From assembly GCA_016934175.1 (NCBI GenBank), contig JAFGTI010000094.1, positions 1 to 8,011 on the forward strand: a DNA stretch of 8,011 bases, in the 5' to 3' direction. Under the pieces are notes generated by a model, which saw only the letters and a program-made list of their open reading frames with translations, was not told where the DNA came from and searched no databases. This DNA is from Acholeplasmataceae bacterium. Lineage in GTDB: Bacteria; Bacillota_I; Bacilli_A; Acholeplasmatales; Acholeplasmataceae. Below, in pieces: positions 1-6,554 of the stretch. The translations under genes were made by a program, and so were the position numbers. The number at the start of each line of letters is the position of its first letter. The first letter of the stretch is position 1.

Positions 1-224
1 ACATCTTTTGCTTTCGGATGAAATAAAGCGTGGTAGATTGTGCTCATAGTATATAAATTAATAATACCAAAGCCAAAGATGATTGCACTAATCACTTCAA
101 CGGTTGTATCGCTTTTGATCAGTAGTAAGACTAAAGCTACGATACCAAAAATTGCCATGAGTCCATGTGATATCGCATTTGCTATTTCTTCACCGAGTGT
201 TTGTCGTTTTCCTTTTTTCATCAT
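1..224 (-). CDS. Hemolysin III / PAQR-family membrane protein (N-terminal part, cut by window edge)
   Basis: About 74 codons are visible; the rest lies beyond base 1. The translation contains E13-x2-N16-x3-H20 followed by a hydrophobic helix (about 22-36), a second helix (about 43-60) and then S61-x3-H65 in 'MSTIYHALFHPKAKD'. The ExxNxxxH plus SxxxH arrangement is the signature of the HlyIII/YqfA branch of the PAQR (CREST) superfamily, seven-helix membrane proteins with a likely metal site. Their role in bacteria is poorly defined, and 'hemolysin' is a historical label. The gene overlaps the trmL stop in an ATGA, so the two are probably co-transcribed and translationally coupled. Two tandem ATGs (224 and 221) are possible. 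The AAGGA at about 228-232 is only 3 nt from the first and 6 nt from the second, so the second may be the real start. Family assignment is fairly sure; function is not. Confidence 0.82.
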   Translation of the reverse strand, partial: MMKKGKRQTLGEEIANAISHGLMAIFGIVALVLLLIKSDTTVEVISAIIFGFGIINLYTMSTIYHALFHPKAKD

Positions 225-754
225 GCGTCCTTCTTTTCTATGAATTGGTCTAAAAAATCTTTACCTTTATGTGTTTCTGGTTCCATTTGTTCTAAGTCAT
301 AAAACTCAAACTGTCTTAAAACTTCATAGGCAACAACAGCAACTGCATTCGATAAATTAATAGATCTTACTTTATCAGTGGTCGGTATCCGGTAACATGA
401 CTCAAGATTTTTCGCCAGTAAATGACGATCAACACCCGTAGATTCCTTACCAAAAATCAAATAGATGGGTGATTTTAAATCTGGATATTTAATATCAGCA
501 TAATTCTTTTTACCATAACGTGTTAAAAAGAGATACGTACCGGGGTTCTGCTTTTCAAAGGATTCAAAATTGGAATACGTTACATAATTAAGATGTTCAT
601 AATAATCAAGTGCACTTCTTCTTAACTTAGATTCATCAATCTTAAAACCTAAAGGTTCAATTAAATGAAGTTTAGCACCTATAGCTACACAAGTACGCAT
701 AATATTACCTGTATTTTGAGGTATTTCAGGCTCATAGAGCACAATATGAAACAT
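221..754 (-). CDS. trmL: tRNA (cytidine/uridine-34 2'-O)-methyltransferase, SPOUT family
   Basis: This 177-residue protein matches TrmL (YibK/CspR), a SPOUT methyltransferase. TrmL uses S-adenosylmethionine to methylate the ribose 2'-OH of the wobble nucleotide in tRNA-Leu isoacceptors. The visible motifs are the N-terminal 'LYEPEIPQNTGNIMR' (6-20), 'LHLIEPLGF' (29-37), 'RRSALDYYEH' (45-54), the knot motif 'LIFGKESTGV' (99-108) and 'RSINLSNAVAVVAYE' (130-144), which form the trefoil-knot SAM site. It runs about 20 residues longer than the E. coli protein through a charged C-terminal tail (about 153-177). The ATG at 754 has a strong GGGAGGT-like site at about 758-765. Its stop overlaps the hemolysin III-like start. 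A terminator hairpin (778-810) sits just upstream. A substrate, tRNA-Leu(CAA), is encoded at the far end of the window, probably by chance. Confidence 0.95.
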   Translation of the reverse strand: MFHIVLYEPEIPQNTGNIMRTCVAIGAKLHLIEPLGFKIDESKLRRSALDYYEHLNYVTYSNFESFEKQNPGTYLFLTRYGKKNYADIKYPDLKSPIYLIFGKESTGVDRHLLAKNLESCYRIPTTDKVRSINLSNAVAVVAYEVLRQFEFYDLEQMEPETHKGKDFLDQFIEKKDA

Positions 755-776
755 ATAAACCTCCCTTGAATCACAT

Positions 777-810
777 AAAAACGGGTATTGCTTTTTGACA
801 ATACCGTTTT
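777..810 (-). terminator. Intrinsic terminator after pncB, directly upstream of trmL
   Basis: The arms 778-790 and 799-810 pair over 12 bp, with one bulged base at 783 and an 8-nt loop (791-798). On the minus strand the right side ends in TTTTT (781-777). It follows the pncB stop by about 25 nt. The T-run ends only about 10 nt before the trmL Shine-Dalgarno, so it may act as a partial terminator or attenuator for trmL. A TTGTCA box (796-801) inside the hairpin with a poor TATGTG (772-777) could be a weak overlapping promoter. Confidence 0.75.
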
Positions 811-834
811 GATGATTCTTGTCTTTTTTAGTAT

Positions 835-2271
835 TTATTTCTTATATTGTTTAATTAGACTTTGTTTAAGATCCCAAAGTGATTGTGATAAATCAACATA
901 ATATTCATGTGGTTTTTCTAATCTTAAGACTTCAGGCCATAAAGTATCATGTTCTTTTTTAGCATAGGCACGTATGTCTTTTAGACTTGGAAGATCATAG
1001 ACAAGCTTCCCTTTTTGAAATATAGGAATTAATAAAGGTTTAACAGTATAGTTTTCAATCGTTTTACTCTTCCAAGGGAAATTTGGATCAAATAAGTGAT
1101 AAGGTTTATGCGGATCAATGACTTCATCAAATAAAGTCATGACATCTGCTTCAGCCATACAATTCTCATCATAGAACCTATAGACTTGTTTAAAGCCTGG
1201 TATCGTTGTTTTTTGGATGTTATCACTAATTTTTATTTTAGAGACTAGTTCGCCATCTACTTCAATTGCAGATAGTTTAAAGACACCACCAAAAACTGCT
1301 TCTGAACGAGCGGTGACTAATCTTTCTCCGACACCAAATGAATCGATTTGAGCACCTTGATGAATTAATTCTTTAATCAAATATTCATCTAATGAATTAC
1401 TTACTGTAATCTTTGTTTCTTGCATACCCGCAGCATTTAACATTTTTCTAGCTTCTTTCGTTAGATAAGTTAAATCTCCACTATCTAAACGGATACCTTT
1501 GAGCATCTTTCCCATCGGTGCAAGTATTTCTTGTTGAATTTTAATTGCATTGGGTAATCCTTGTTTTAATGTATTATAGGTATCCACTAATAAAACTGCA
1601 TTATTAGGATAAGTCATTGCGTAAGCTTTAAATGCTTCATATTCTGATGCATAAGATTGTACATAGCTATGGGCCATTGTTCCTAAAGCTGGAATTTGAT
1701 AAATAAAATCAACATATGTATTAGAAGAACCGACAACGCCACTAATGTAAGCTGCTCTTGCCCCATATATCGATGCATCATAACCATGGGCACGACGTGC
1801 ACCAAACTCTAATACACCACGTCCTTGAGCTGCATAAACGATTCTTGCTGATTTTGTAGCAATTAATGATTGATGATTAATAGTAAGTAGAATCATTGTT
1901 TCTATTAATTGACATTCCAAAATAGGTCCTTTAACGACTAAAATGGGTTCATGAGGGAAGATAGGTGTGCCTTCTCTCATCGCATATACATCACAATGAA
2001 ATTCAAATGTTTTAAGATAATTTAAGAAATCTTTTTCAAAAATATCTTTTGATTTTAAATAGTTTATTTCTTCGTCTGAAAATCTTAAATTTTGAATATA
2101 ATCCACGACTTGTTCCAAACCAGCAAAAACAGCATAACCACCATCATCAGGAATTGATCTAAAAAAGACATCAAAAACTGCGATTTGTTCATGCTTGCCA
2201 TCTTTGAAATAACCATTGGCCATTGTTAATTCATAAAAATCCATAAGTAATGATAAATTTCTACTTTGCAC
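835..2271 (-). CDS. pncB: Nicotinate phosphoribosyltransferase
   Basis: This 478-residue cytosolic enzyme makes nicotinate mononucleotide from nicotinate and PRPP with ATP hydrolysis, the Preiss-Handler entry step of NAD salvage. The N-terminus 'LLMDFYELTMANGYF' is typical of the family. With the GTG start, 'EFGARRAHG' is at 155-163, 'GTMAHS' at 197-202 (His201 is the likely phosphorylated histidine), 'VDTYNT' at 229-234, 'RLDSGD' at 261-266 and 'FGVGERLVTA' at 312-321. The size fits the family. An in-frame TTG at 2292 would give 485 residues, but AGGAGG (2281-2286) would then lie inside the gene. GTG at 2271 sits 9 nt after that site and gives the usual N-terminus. The ATG at 2279 is out of frame. 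An extended -10 lies at 2302-2310, a terminator lies downstream, and yaaA diverges upstream. Confidence 0.95.
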   Translation of the reverse strand: MQSRNLSLLMDFYELTMANGYFKDGKHEQIAVFDVFFRSIPDDGGYAVFAGLEQVVDYIQNLRFSDEEINYLKSKDIFEKDFLNYLKTFEFHCDVYAMREGTPIFPHEPILVVKGPILECQLIETMILLTINHQSLIATKSARIVYAAQGRGVLEFGARRAHGYDASIYGARAAYISGVVGSSNTYVDFIYQIPALGTMAHSYVQSYASEYEAFKAYAMTYPNNAVLLVDTYNTLKQGLPNAIKIQQEILAPMGKMLKGIRLDSGDLTYLTKEARKMLNAAGMQETKITVSNSLDEYLIKELIHQGAQIDSFGVGERLVTARSEAVFGGVFKLSAIEVDGELVSKIKISDNIQKTTIPGFKQVYRFYDENCMAEADVMTLFDEVIDPHKPYHLFDPNFPWKSKTIENYTVKPLLIPIFQKGKLVYDLPSLKDIRAYAKKEHDTLWPEVLRLEKPHEYYVDLSQSLWDLKQSLIKQYKK

Positions 2272-2280
2272 AGGAACATT

Positions 2281-2286
2281 CCTCCT
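2281..2286 (-). promoter_or_regulatory. Shine-Dalgarno AGGAGG that sets the pncB start
   Basis: The minus strand reads AGGAGG here, 9 nt before GTG 2271. It would be within the coding region if the longer TTG start (2292) were used, so it argues for the GTG start. Confidence 0.8.
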
Positions 2287-2301
2287 ATTCAAACACTTAC
2301 C

Positions 2302-2310
2302 ATTCTATCA
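2302..2310 (-). promoter_or_regulatory. Extended -10 promoter of pncB
   Basis: The minus strand reads TGA-TAGAAT (TG at 2310-2309, hexamer at 2307-2302). No good -35 is present at 17-18 nt. The predicted transcript start near 2295 leaves a leader of about 24 nt to GTG 2271, with AGGAGG inside it. Confidence 0.55.
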
Positions 2311-2316
2311 CTTTTA

Positions 2317-2352
2317 TCACTTATTTGGTATAATAAAGTTTAGAATAAGTGA
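2317..2352. repeat. 9-bp inverted repeat around the yaaA -10, with direct repeats beside it
   Basis: TCACTTATT (2317-2325) is a perfect inverted match to AATAAGTGA (2344-2352), with an 18-nt spacer containing the yaaA -10 and predicted transcript start. TATCACTT is also repeated directly at 2306-2313 and 2315-2322, and CACTTA occurs at 2294-2299. The left arm lies upstream of the predicted transcript, so this looks like a DNA operator rather than an RNA hairpin. The regulator is unknown, and AT-rich chance matches are possible. Confidence 0.4.
2326..2334 (+). promoter_or_regulatory. Extended -10 promoter of yaaA-cls
   Basis: TGG-TATAAT is a perfect consensus extended -10. The -35 region is poor. 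Transcription should begin near 2341, giving a leader of about 22 nt with GAGGT (2351-2355) 7 nt before ATG 2363. Confidence 0.7.
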
Positions 2353-2362
2353 GGTTTAAGAT

Positions 2363-3085
2363 ATGATAATCATCCTGTCCCCAGCAAAAACGTTTGCTAG
2401 TCATGACTTTCCATTTGATACTGAGCCATTGTATTTAAAAGAAGCAACAATATTAATCAAAAAATTAAACAAATTCTCTTTTAAATCACTTGAAAAATCA
2501 ATGAAGATTTCAGCTGATTTAGCAAAGAAAGTTAAAGCGAATTATCAAACATTTAATCAGGAACCTTACTGTGCACTTTTTAGTTATGATGGACACGCTT
2601 TTAGAAGTTTTAATGCTCAAACATTAACTAAAGATTCACTAGACTACGTTAAAGATCATTTGATTATTTTATCTGGTCTATATGGTATCGTTAGACCTTG
2701 TGATGGGATAACTCCTTACCGTCTTGATATTAAGGACCAAACAGTTGTAAATCTATATAAGTATTGGAAAGATATTATCAACAATTACTTAAAATCTATT
2801 GACCCTAATGAATTAATCATTAATTTAGCATCACATGAATATAGTAAAATGATTGAAGCAAATATTAATATGGTCACCATTACATTTGCATATGATAAAA
2901 ATGCAAAGAAACGAATTAATAATATGGAGCTTAAACACCTTCGTGGAGCGATGGCTAGATATATAATTGATCATAGAGTTCAAAGTAGACAAGCACTTAA
3001 ATCAATAGTCTTTGAAGGATATTCCTTCAGTGAAAGTCTGTCTAATCACAATGAATTAATCTTTATAAAAGAGGTAAGCCAATGA
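2363..3085 (+). CDS. yaaA: YaaA-family (DUF328/UPF0246) peroxide stress protein
   Basis: This 240-residue soluble protein is recognisable as YaaA from 'MIIILSPAKTF' (1-11), 'FSYDGHAFRSF' (73-83), 'LSGLYGIVRPCDGITPYRL' (103-121), 'NLASHEYSK' (154-162) and 'RGAMARYI' (194-201). In E. coli, YaaA lowers intracellular free iron and limits hydroxyl-radical damage under peroxide stress, and the fold binds DNA. Whether that holds here is inference. It is slightly shorter than the E. coli protein (about 258). The ATG at 2363 has GAGGT 7 nt upstream. Its TGA overlaps the ATG of the cardiolipin synthase, so the two form a coupled operon. The promoter region is shared back to back with pncB and carries short repeats. 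Confidence 0.93.
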   Translation: MIIILSPAKTFASHDFPFDTEPLYLKEATILIKKLNKFSFKSLEKSMKISADLAKKVKANYQTFNQEPYCALFSYDGHAFRSFNAQTLTKDSLDYVKDHLIILSGLYGIVRPCDGITPYRLDIKDQTVVNLYKYWKDIINNYLKSIDPNELIINLASHEYSKMIEANINMVTITFAYDKNAKKRINNMELKHLRGAMARYIIDHRVQSRQALKSIVFEGYSFSESLSNHNELIFIKEVSQ

Positions 3086-4563
3086 AACGTATTGTAAGAA
3101 TGCTTTTATCAAGAACATTTCTTATCATGTTGCTCGTACTCGCTCAAATTTTTTTATTCTTATATTTTATTGATTTTATTTCTGATTATCAATATGTCAA
3201 TGATCTATTTTATGTGATATCAGTTATTATTGTTATCTATTTAATCACAAAAGAGGAAAATCCTGTCTATAAGCTCAGTTGGATTATTCCCATTTTAATA
3301 TTTCCTTTATTTGGAGGCATTTTCTATTTACTTTACAGACAAAGAAACGTTAGTAAAAGCATACTAAAGAAACACAGAAACATAGATCTCAATCGTTATG
3401 ATTATACACATATGATGCCTAATCAACTCAAAACAAAAGATTCAGTCTATTTAGAAAATCTAAATTGGCCGACTTATGCTCAAACTGAAACGAAATTCCT
3501 ATCATCAGGTGAAGCTCTTTTTGAAGCAATGAAAAAAGACATTGAAGCTGCTGAAAAATATATATTTCTTGAATTTTTTATTATCAGCCCAGGCCGCATG
3601 TGGAATGAAATTCTTGAATTACTCAAAACTAAAGCAAAACAAGGTGTAGAAATTAAGATATTATATGATGATTTTGGATCTTCACTTCTTCCTTATCGGT
3701 ATACCAAAAAACTTGCTACCTATGGTATTGAAGCAATAAATTTCAATCCTATGCGCATGCATTTAAATTTCGCAATGAATTACCGGGATCACAGAAAAAT
3801 CATTGTCATCGATGGTAAAGTTGCATATACAGGTGGAATTAATATAGGTGATGAATATATTAACCTCACGCATCCATATGGACATTGGAAAGATGCAGGC
3901 ATTAGATTAGAAGGTGATGCTGTATGGTCACTAATTATTGGTTTTTTAGAAAACTGGAGATTTCAAACAACAGATGATATAGATTATGAATATTATCAAA
4001 ATAATCATAAAAAAGAATCAACTGGTTATATTATTCCATTCACGGATACGCCACTCGACTCAGAAACGACAAATAAAAATATTTATCTATCTCTCATCTC
4101 TCAAGCTCAAGAGTCAATACTTATTACTTCTCCTTACTTAATCATAGATAATGAACTCACAACAGCATTAAAATATGCATCAAAAGCTGGTGTGAAAGTT
4201 AAAATCATCATTCCTTACGTACCAGATAAAAAAATTGTCTTTATGGTTACAGAATCCTATGTACCTGAATTAATGGAAGCTGGTGCCGAAGTTTATCGAT
4301 ACAAACCAGGTTTTATACATAGTAAAATGATGATTGTAGATGGAAAGAGAGCCTTGATTGGTACAGCCAATCTAGACTTTAGAAGTCTCTATCTACATTT
4401 TGAAAACAGTGTCTATCTTGAACAAACGCCTTCAATTGATGATATGGTTTTATTTTTCAATCAGACAATTGAGGAAAGTATAACCATTAAGAGTTTAGGA
4501 AAACGGAATTTTATTTATCGTATCGTACAAATTTTACTCAGAGGATTCTCATCTATCCTATAA
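3082..4563 (+). CDS. cls: Cardiolipin synthase (phospholipase D superfamily)
   Basis: This 493-residue membrane protein joins two phosphatidylglycerol molecules into cardiolipin with release of glycerol. The N-terminus has about three hydrophobic segments (roughly 10-32, 40-56 and 64-84), as in the PLDc_N region. Two catalytic HKD motifs follow: 'HRKIIVID' with H237, K239 and D244, then 'GGINIGDEY' (251-259), and 'HSKMMIVD' with H413, K415 and D420, then 'GTANLDFRS' (427-435). Length and order match bacterial ClsA-type enzymes. The start overlaps the yaaA stop (ATGA), with GAGGT 6 nt before the ATG. The C-terminus 'IVQILLRGFSSIL' is a short amphipathic end seen in many Cls proteins. The gene ends in a bidirectional terminator. 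All catalytic residues appear intact. Confidence 0.95.
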   Translation: MKRIVRMLLSRTFLIMLLVLAQIFLFLYFIDFISDYQYVNDLFYVISVIIVIYLITKEENPVYKLSWIIPILIFPLFGGIFYLLYRQRNVSKSILKKHRNIDLNRYDYTHMMPNQLKTKDSVYLENLNWPTYAQTETKFLSSGEALFEAMKKDIEAAEKYIFLEFFIISPGRMWNEILELLKTKAKQGVEIKILYDDFGSSLLPYRYTKKLATYGIEAINFNPMRMHLNFAMNYRDHRKIIVIDGKVAYTGGINIGDEYINLTHPYGHWKDAGIRLEGDAVWSLIIGFLENWRFQTTDDIDYEYYQNNHKKESTGYIIPFTDTPLDSETTNKNIYLSLISQAQESILITSPYLIIDNELTTALKYASKAGVKVKIIIPYVPDKKIVFMVTESYVPELMEAGAEVYRYKPGFIHSKMMIVDGKRALIGTANLDFRSLYLHFENSVYLEQTPSIDDMVLFFNQTIEESITIKSLGKRNFIYRIVQILLRGFSSIL

Positions 4564-4564
4564 A

Positions 4565-4589
4565 AAAAGGCCAACGGCCTTTTATTTTT
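4565..4589. terminator. Bidirectional intrinsic terminator between converging genes
   Basis: AAAAGGCC (4565-4572) pairs perfectly with GGCCTTTT (4576-4583) across a 3-nt AAC loop. It is followed by ATTTTT on the plus strand and by a run of seven T on the minus strand. It can end both the yaaA-cls transcript and the transcript of the minus-strand gene ending at 4600. Confidence 0.88.
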
Positions 4590-4599
4590 GAGTCATGCA

Positions 4600-5295
4600 C
4601 TATTTTCTTGTAAATCCGATAGTTCCAAATAATCCACCAATGATAAATGCTAAGTACGTAATGATGTAGAGCATCATATTAATTGTACTGAAAATATCAA
4701 CGGTTTGTAAACTGGTTACAAATAAATTGGCAACAGCCAACATTAAGATTGCTAAGAATAAAGTAATTGAACCTAATCTAAGCATTAATAATGAGAAGCG
4801 ACCTGGTTTCTTATAAGCAAATAGAATCCATAATAAGAATGGAGCTGCAACGCCAACGCCTGGAACTACATAAGGACTTAATGCTGTGAGTTGATCAACA
4901 AATTGTCCAACTAAAGTAACAACACCAGATAACCAACTGGGTGATAAAAGTGTAACGGGTACTAATGCTGACGTTCCGCTCATTGCACTTTCCAAAAATC
5001 CAAAAACTAAAACTAAAGTTAATAAAATTCTAAGAATGAGTCCTTTACGAATTGCCCATAAGATTAAAATCAATCCTACAACAAGTCCAAGTCCAGTATA
5101 TTCAGCCAGTAAAGGGATAACTGATAAGTAACCATCGATTGTTTGTGCAAACGGTGTTAAGTTACTAATAAAAGGCAATGAACCATTTTCTAAAATTAAT
5201 GTTGTCGCAATATAAAGTGAAGATGCTAAGACTAATAAAAAACCGAGAGTGCGTACAATTTTACCGAATGTTTTATTATAGACTCTTTTGTTCAA
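4600..5295 (-). CDS. Unrecognised integral membrane protein with about six helices
   Basis: I do not recognise the family. With the TTG start the protein has 231 residues. A basic N-terminus ('NKRVYNKTFGKIVR') precedes helix 1 (about 15-35). Further helices lie at about 67-82, 87-104, 143-161, 171-195 and 204-227, and it ends 'GFTRK'. The loop at about 105-142 is polar and Ser/Thr/Pro-rich. No catalytic motif is visible. An in-frame GTG at 5328 would add 11 residues, but it has no Shine-Dalgarno and lies at the predicted transcript start. TTG 5295 follows GGTGGTT closely and is preferred, without certainty; GTG 5304 or 5307 are alternatives. It lies downstream of the PfoR-like gene with a promoter of its own at 5334-5363. 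No terminator is seen between them, so read-through is possible. Confidence 0.72.
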   Translation of the reverse strand: MNKRVYNKTFGKIVRTLGFLLVLASSLYIATTLILENGSLPFISNLTPFAQTIDGYLSVIPLLAEYTGLGLVVGLILILWAIRKGLILRILLTLVLVFGFLESAMSGTSALVPVTLLSPSWLSGVVTLVGQFVDQLTALSPYVVPGVGVAAPFLLWILFAYKKPGRFSLLMLRLGSITLFLAILMLAVANLFVTSLQTVDIFSTINMMLYIITYLAFIIGGLFGTIGFTRK

Positions 5296-5333
5296 AATAA
5301 CCACCACTTTCTCTAAATTATAATTCACGTACT

Positions 5334-5363
5334 ATTTTATCATATTTTTAATGTCTTTGTCAT
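5334..5363 (-). promoter_or_regulatory. Promoter for the membrane protein gene ending at 4600
   Basis: On the minus strand, ATGACA (5363-5358) is followed after 18 nt by TAAAAT (5339-5334), preceded by TGA (extended -10). It fits a sigma-A promoter well and starts just after the stop of the PfoR-like gene. The predicted start near 5327 makes GTG 5328 unlikely as an initiation codon. Confidence 0.6.
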
Positions 5364-5374
5364 ACATTTTTTGA

Positions 5375-6448
5375 CTAATTGATATCATTATTGACAGATA
5401 GGTCTCCAAGAACTATGAGTTTTCTATTTCTAAATAGCAAATCAATCGCATAAACTAACAATGCTGATGACAAAATCATGATGACCACAAACAGCCATGC
5501 TGATAATGAATAACCCATATAATCAAGGGTTTGAAGTTGGCCAACTAAACCAGAACTCCCCATGCCAGCTCCGAATTTTGAAGTCCCATATGCAGTGTTA
5601 TTGATACCGAAAACAATGTAGAAAATTGGAGCAAGTATTGCTGAAGCAATAATTGTCGGTAACCAGATAATAGGCTTTCTTAATATATTCTTAAATTGCA
5701 ACATAGAAGTTCCAAATGCAATTGATAAAACCATACCGATATTATTATCTTTTCTAGACATCACTGCAAAACCAATCATTTGTGTTGTTGTTCCAACAAC
5801 TGCAGCACCACCAGCAACACCTTCTAAAGAAATTGCGATTGCGATTGCAGCACTACTTAATGGTGATGTTAATAACATCCCTAGCGCGACAGCAATAATC
5901 ACACTCATAGGAATTGGAGCAAATGTTGTAGAAAAATCGATACCATAATTAATCCAATAAATCAGATATCCTATTGGTGCACTTATAAGAAAAGTTAAAA
6001 TCATAGCAATTAATGATCCCAACATTGGAATCAATAAGATATCAATTGGAGTTCTTCTTCTTAAGATATATTTTAAAGCTAAGATTCCAAAGATAACAAC
6101 GAGATAAGTAGTTACGGGATCATTATTGGAAACTAATTCAATGCCAAAATTGGGAACAGACTCAATACCGAAACCGATAACCGTTTTGAAGCTTGTCGCG
6201 ATGCCTCCCATGACAGATGCGACAACCATCTTTAAGCCATCCATCTTTAAACTTAAAGCAATACCCATACCGATACCCACACCCATCATTGCTTTGAGTG
6301 CGTTATAAAGAGTCACTTCAATTAAAGGAATACCTAATAATTTGCCAAATTGTTGGAAAATAACTGCAATAATTAAAGTTGCAAATAACCCATAAACCAT
6401 ACCATTCATTGTTGTCATAATAAAAGATTTAATTTTTCGTTCTTTCAT
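5375..6448 (-). CDS. PfoR-like PTS EIIC-type membrane protein (PTS_EIIC_2 family)
   Basis: This 357-residue polytopic membrane protein is Gly- and Ile-rich with roughly 8-10 helices. It resembles the PfoR/COG3641 family, named after a Clostridium perfringens locus linked to perfringolysin O expression and related to PTS EIIC permease domains. Supporting stretches (ATG numbering) are 'RRTPIDILLIP' (131-141), 'TSPLSSAA' (194-201), 'GTTTQMIGFAVMS' (219-231), 'GTSMLQFKNILRKPIIWLP' (246-264) and 'GAGMGSSGLVGQ' (293-304). No EIIA or EIIB domain or gene is in the window, so the substrate and even transport are unproven. A TTG at 6469 would add 7 residues, but it sits at or upstream of the predicted transcript start with no Shine-Dalgarno. 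ATG 6448 is chosen, though its ribosome site (GAG about 9 nt upstream) is weak. Confidence 0.85.
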   Translation of the reverse strand: MKERKIKSFIMTTMNGMVYGLFATLIIAVIFQQFGKLLGIPLIEVTLYNALKAMMGVGIGMGIALSLKMDGLKMVVASVMGGIATSFKTVIGFGIESVPNFGIELVSNNDPVTTYLVVIFGILALKYILRRRTPIDILLIPMLGSLIAMILTFLISAPIGYLIYWINYGIDFSTTFAPIPMSVIIAVALGMLLTSPLSSAAIAIAISLEGVAGGAAVVGTTTQMIGFAVMSRKDNNIGMVLSIAFGTSMLQFKNILRKPIIWLPTIIASAILAPIFYIVFGINNTAYGTSKFGAGMGSSGLVGQLQTLDYMGYSLSAWLFVVIMILSSALLVYAIDLLFRNRKLIVLGDLSVNNDIN

Positions 6449-6471
6449 GATATCAACTCGCTTTCTCAATT

Positions 6472-6480
6472 ATTTTATCA
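6472..6480 (-). promoter_or_regulatory. Extended -10 promoter of the PfoR-like gene
   Basis: The minus strand reads TGA-TAAAAT (TG at 6480-6479, hexamer at 6477-6472), with no convincing -35. A transcript start near 6465 gives a leader of about 17 nt to ATG 6448. Confidence 0.5.
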
Positions 6481-6500
6481 CATAATACCTATAAATAAAG

Positions 6501-6526
6501 AAAAAAAAAGACCAATGTCTTTCTTT
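6501..6526 (-). terminator. Intrinsic terminator after the GGDEF gene
   Basis: The arms 6503-6512 and 6517-6526 pair over 10 bp, including one G-T, around a 4-nt loop. On the minus strand the 3' arm continues as a T-run. It lies about 30 nt after the GGDEF stop and just before the promoter of the PfoR-like gene, so the two genes are separate units. Confidence 0.75.
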
Positions 6527-6554
6527 ATGAATTCTACAATTAAAGAAGTCAAGA

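Noticed and set aside
40..243. Plus-strand ORF of 67 codons
   Set aside because: It lies antisense to the hemolysin III-like gene, which has clear family motifs, and it has no ribosome site or recognisable protein.
2317..2352. The inverted repeat as an RNA hairpin or riboswitch for yaaA
   Set aside because: The left arm lies upstream of the predicted transcript start, so both arms would not be in the RNA.
5352..5372. AATGT/ACATT inverted repeat after the PfoR-like gene as a terminator
   Set aside because: The stem is only 5 bp of A/T-rich sequence with a 9-nt loop and no T-run, and it overlaps a better-supported promoter.
6126..6308. Plus-strand ORF of 60 codons
   Set aside because: It is antisense to the PfoR-like gene; its Pro/Ile-rich translation is the complement of the Gly/Ile-rich membrane segments and has no ribosome site.
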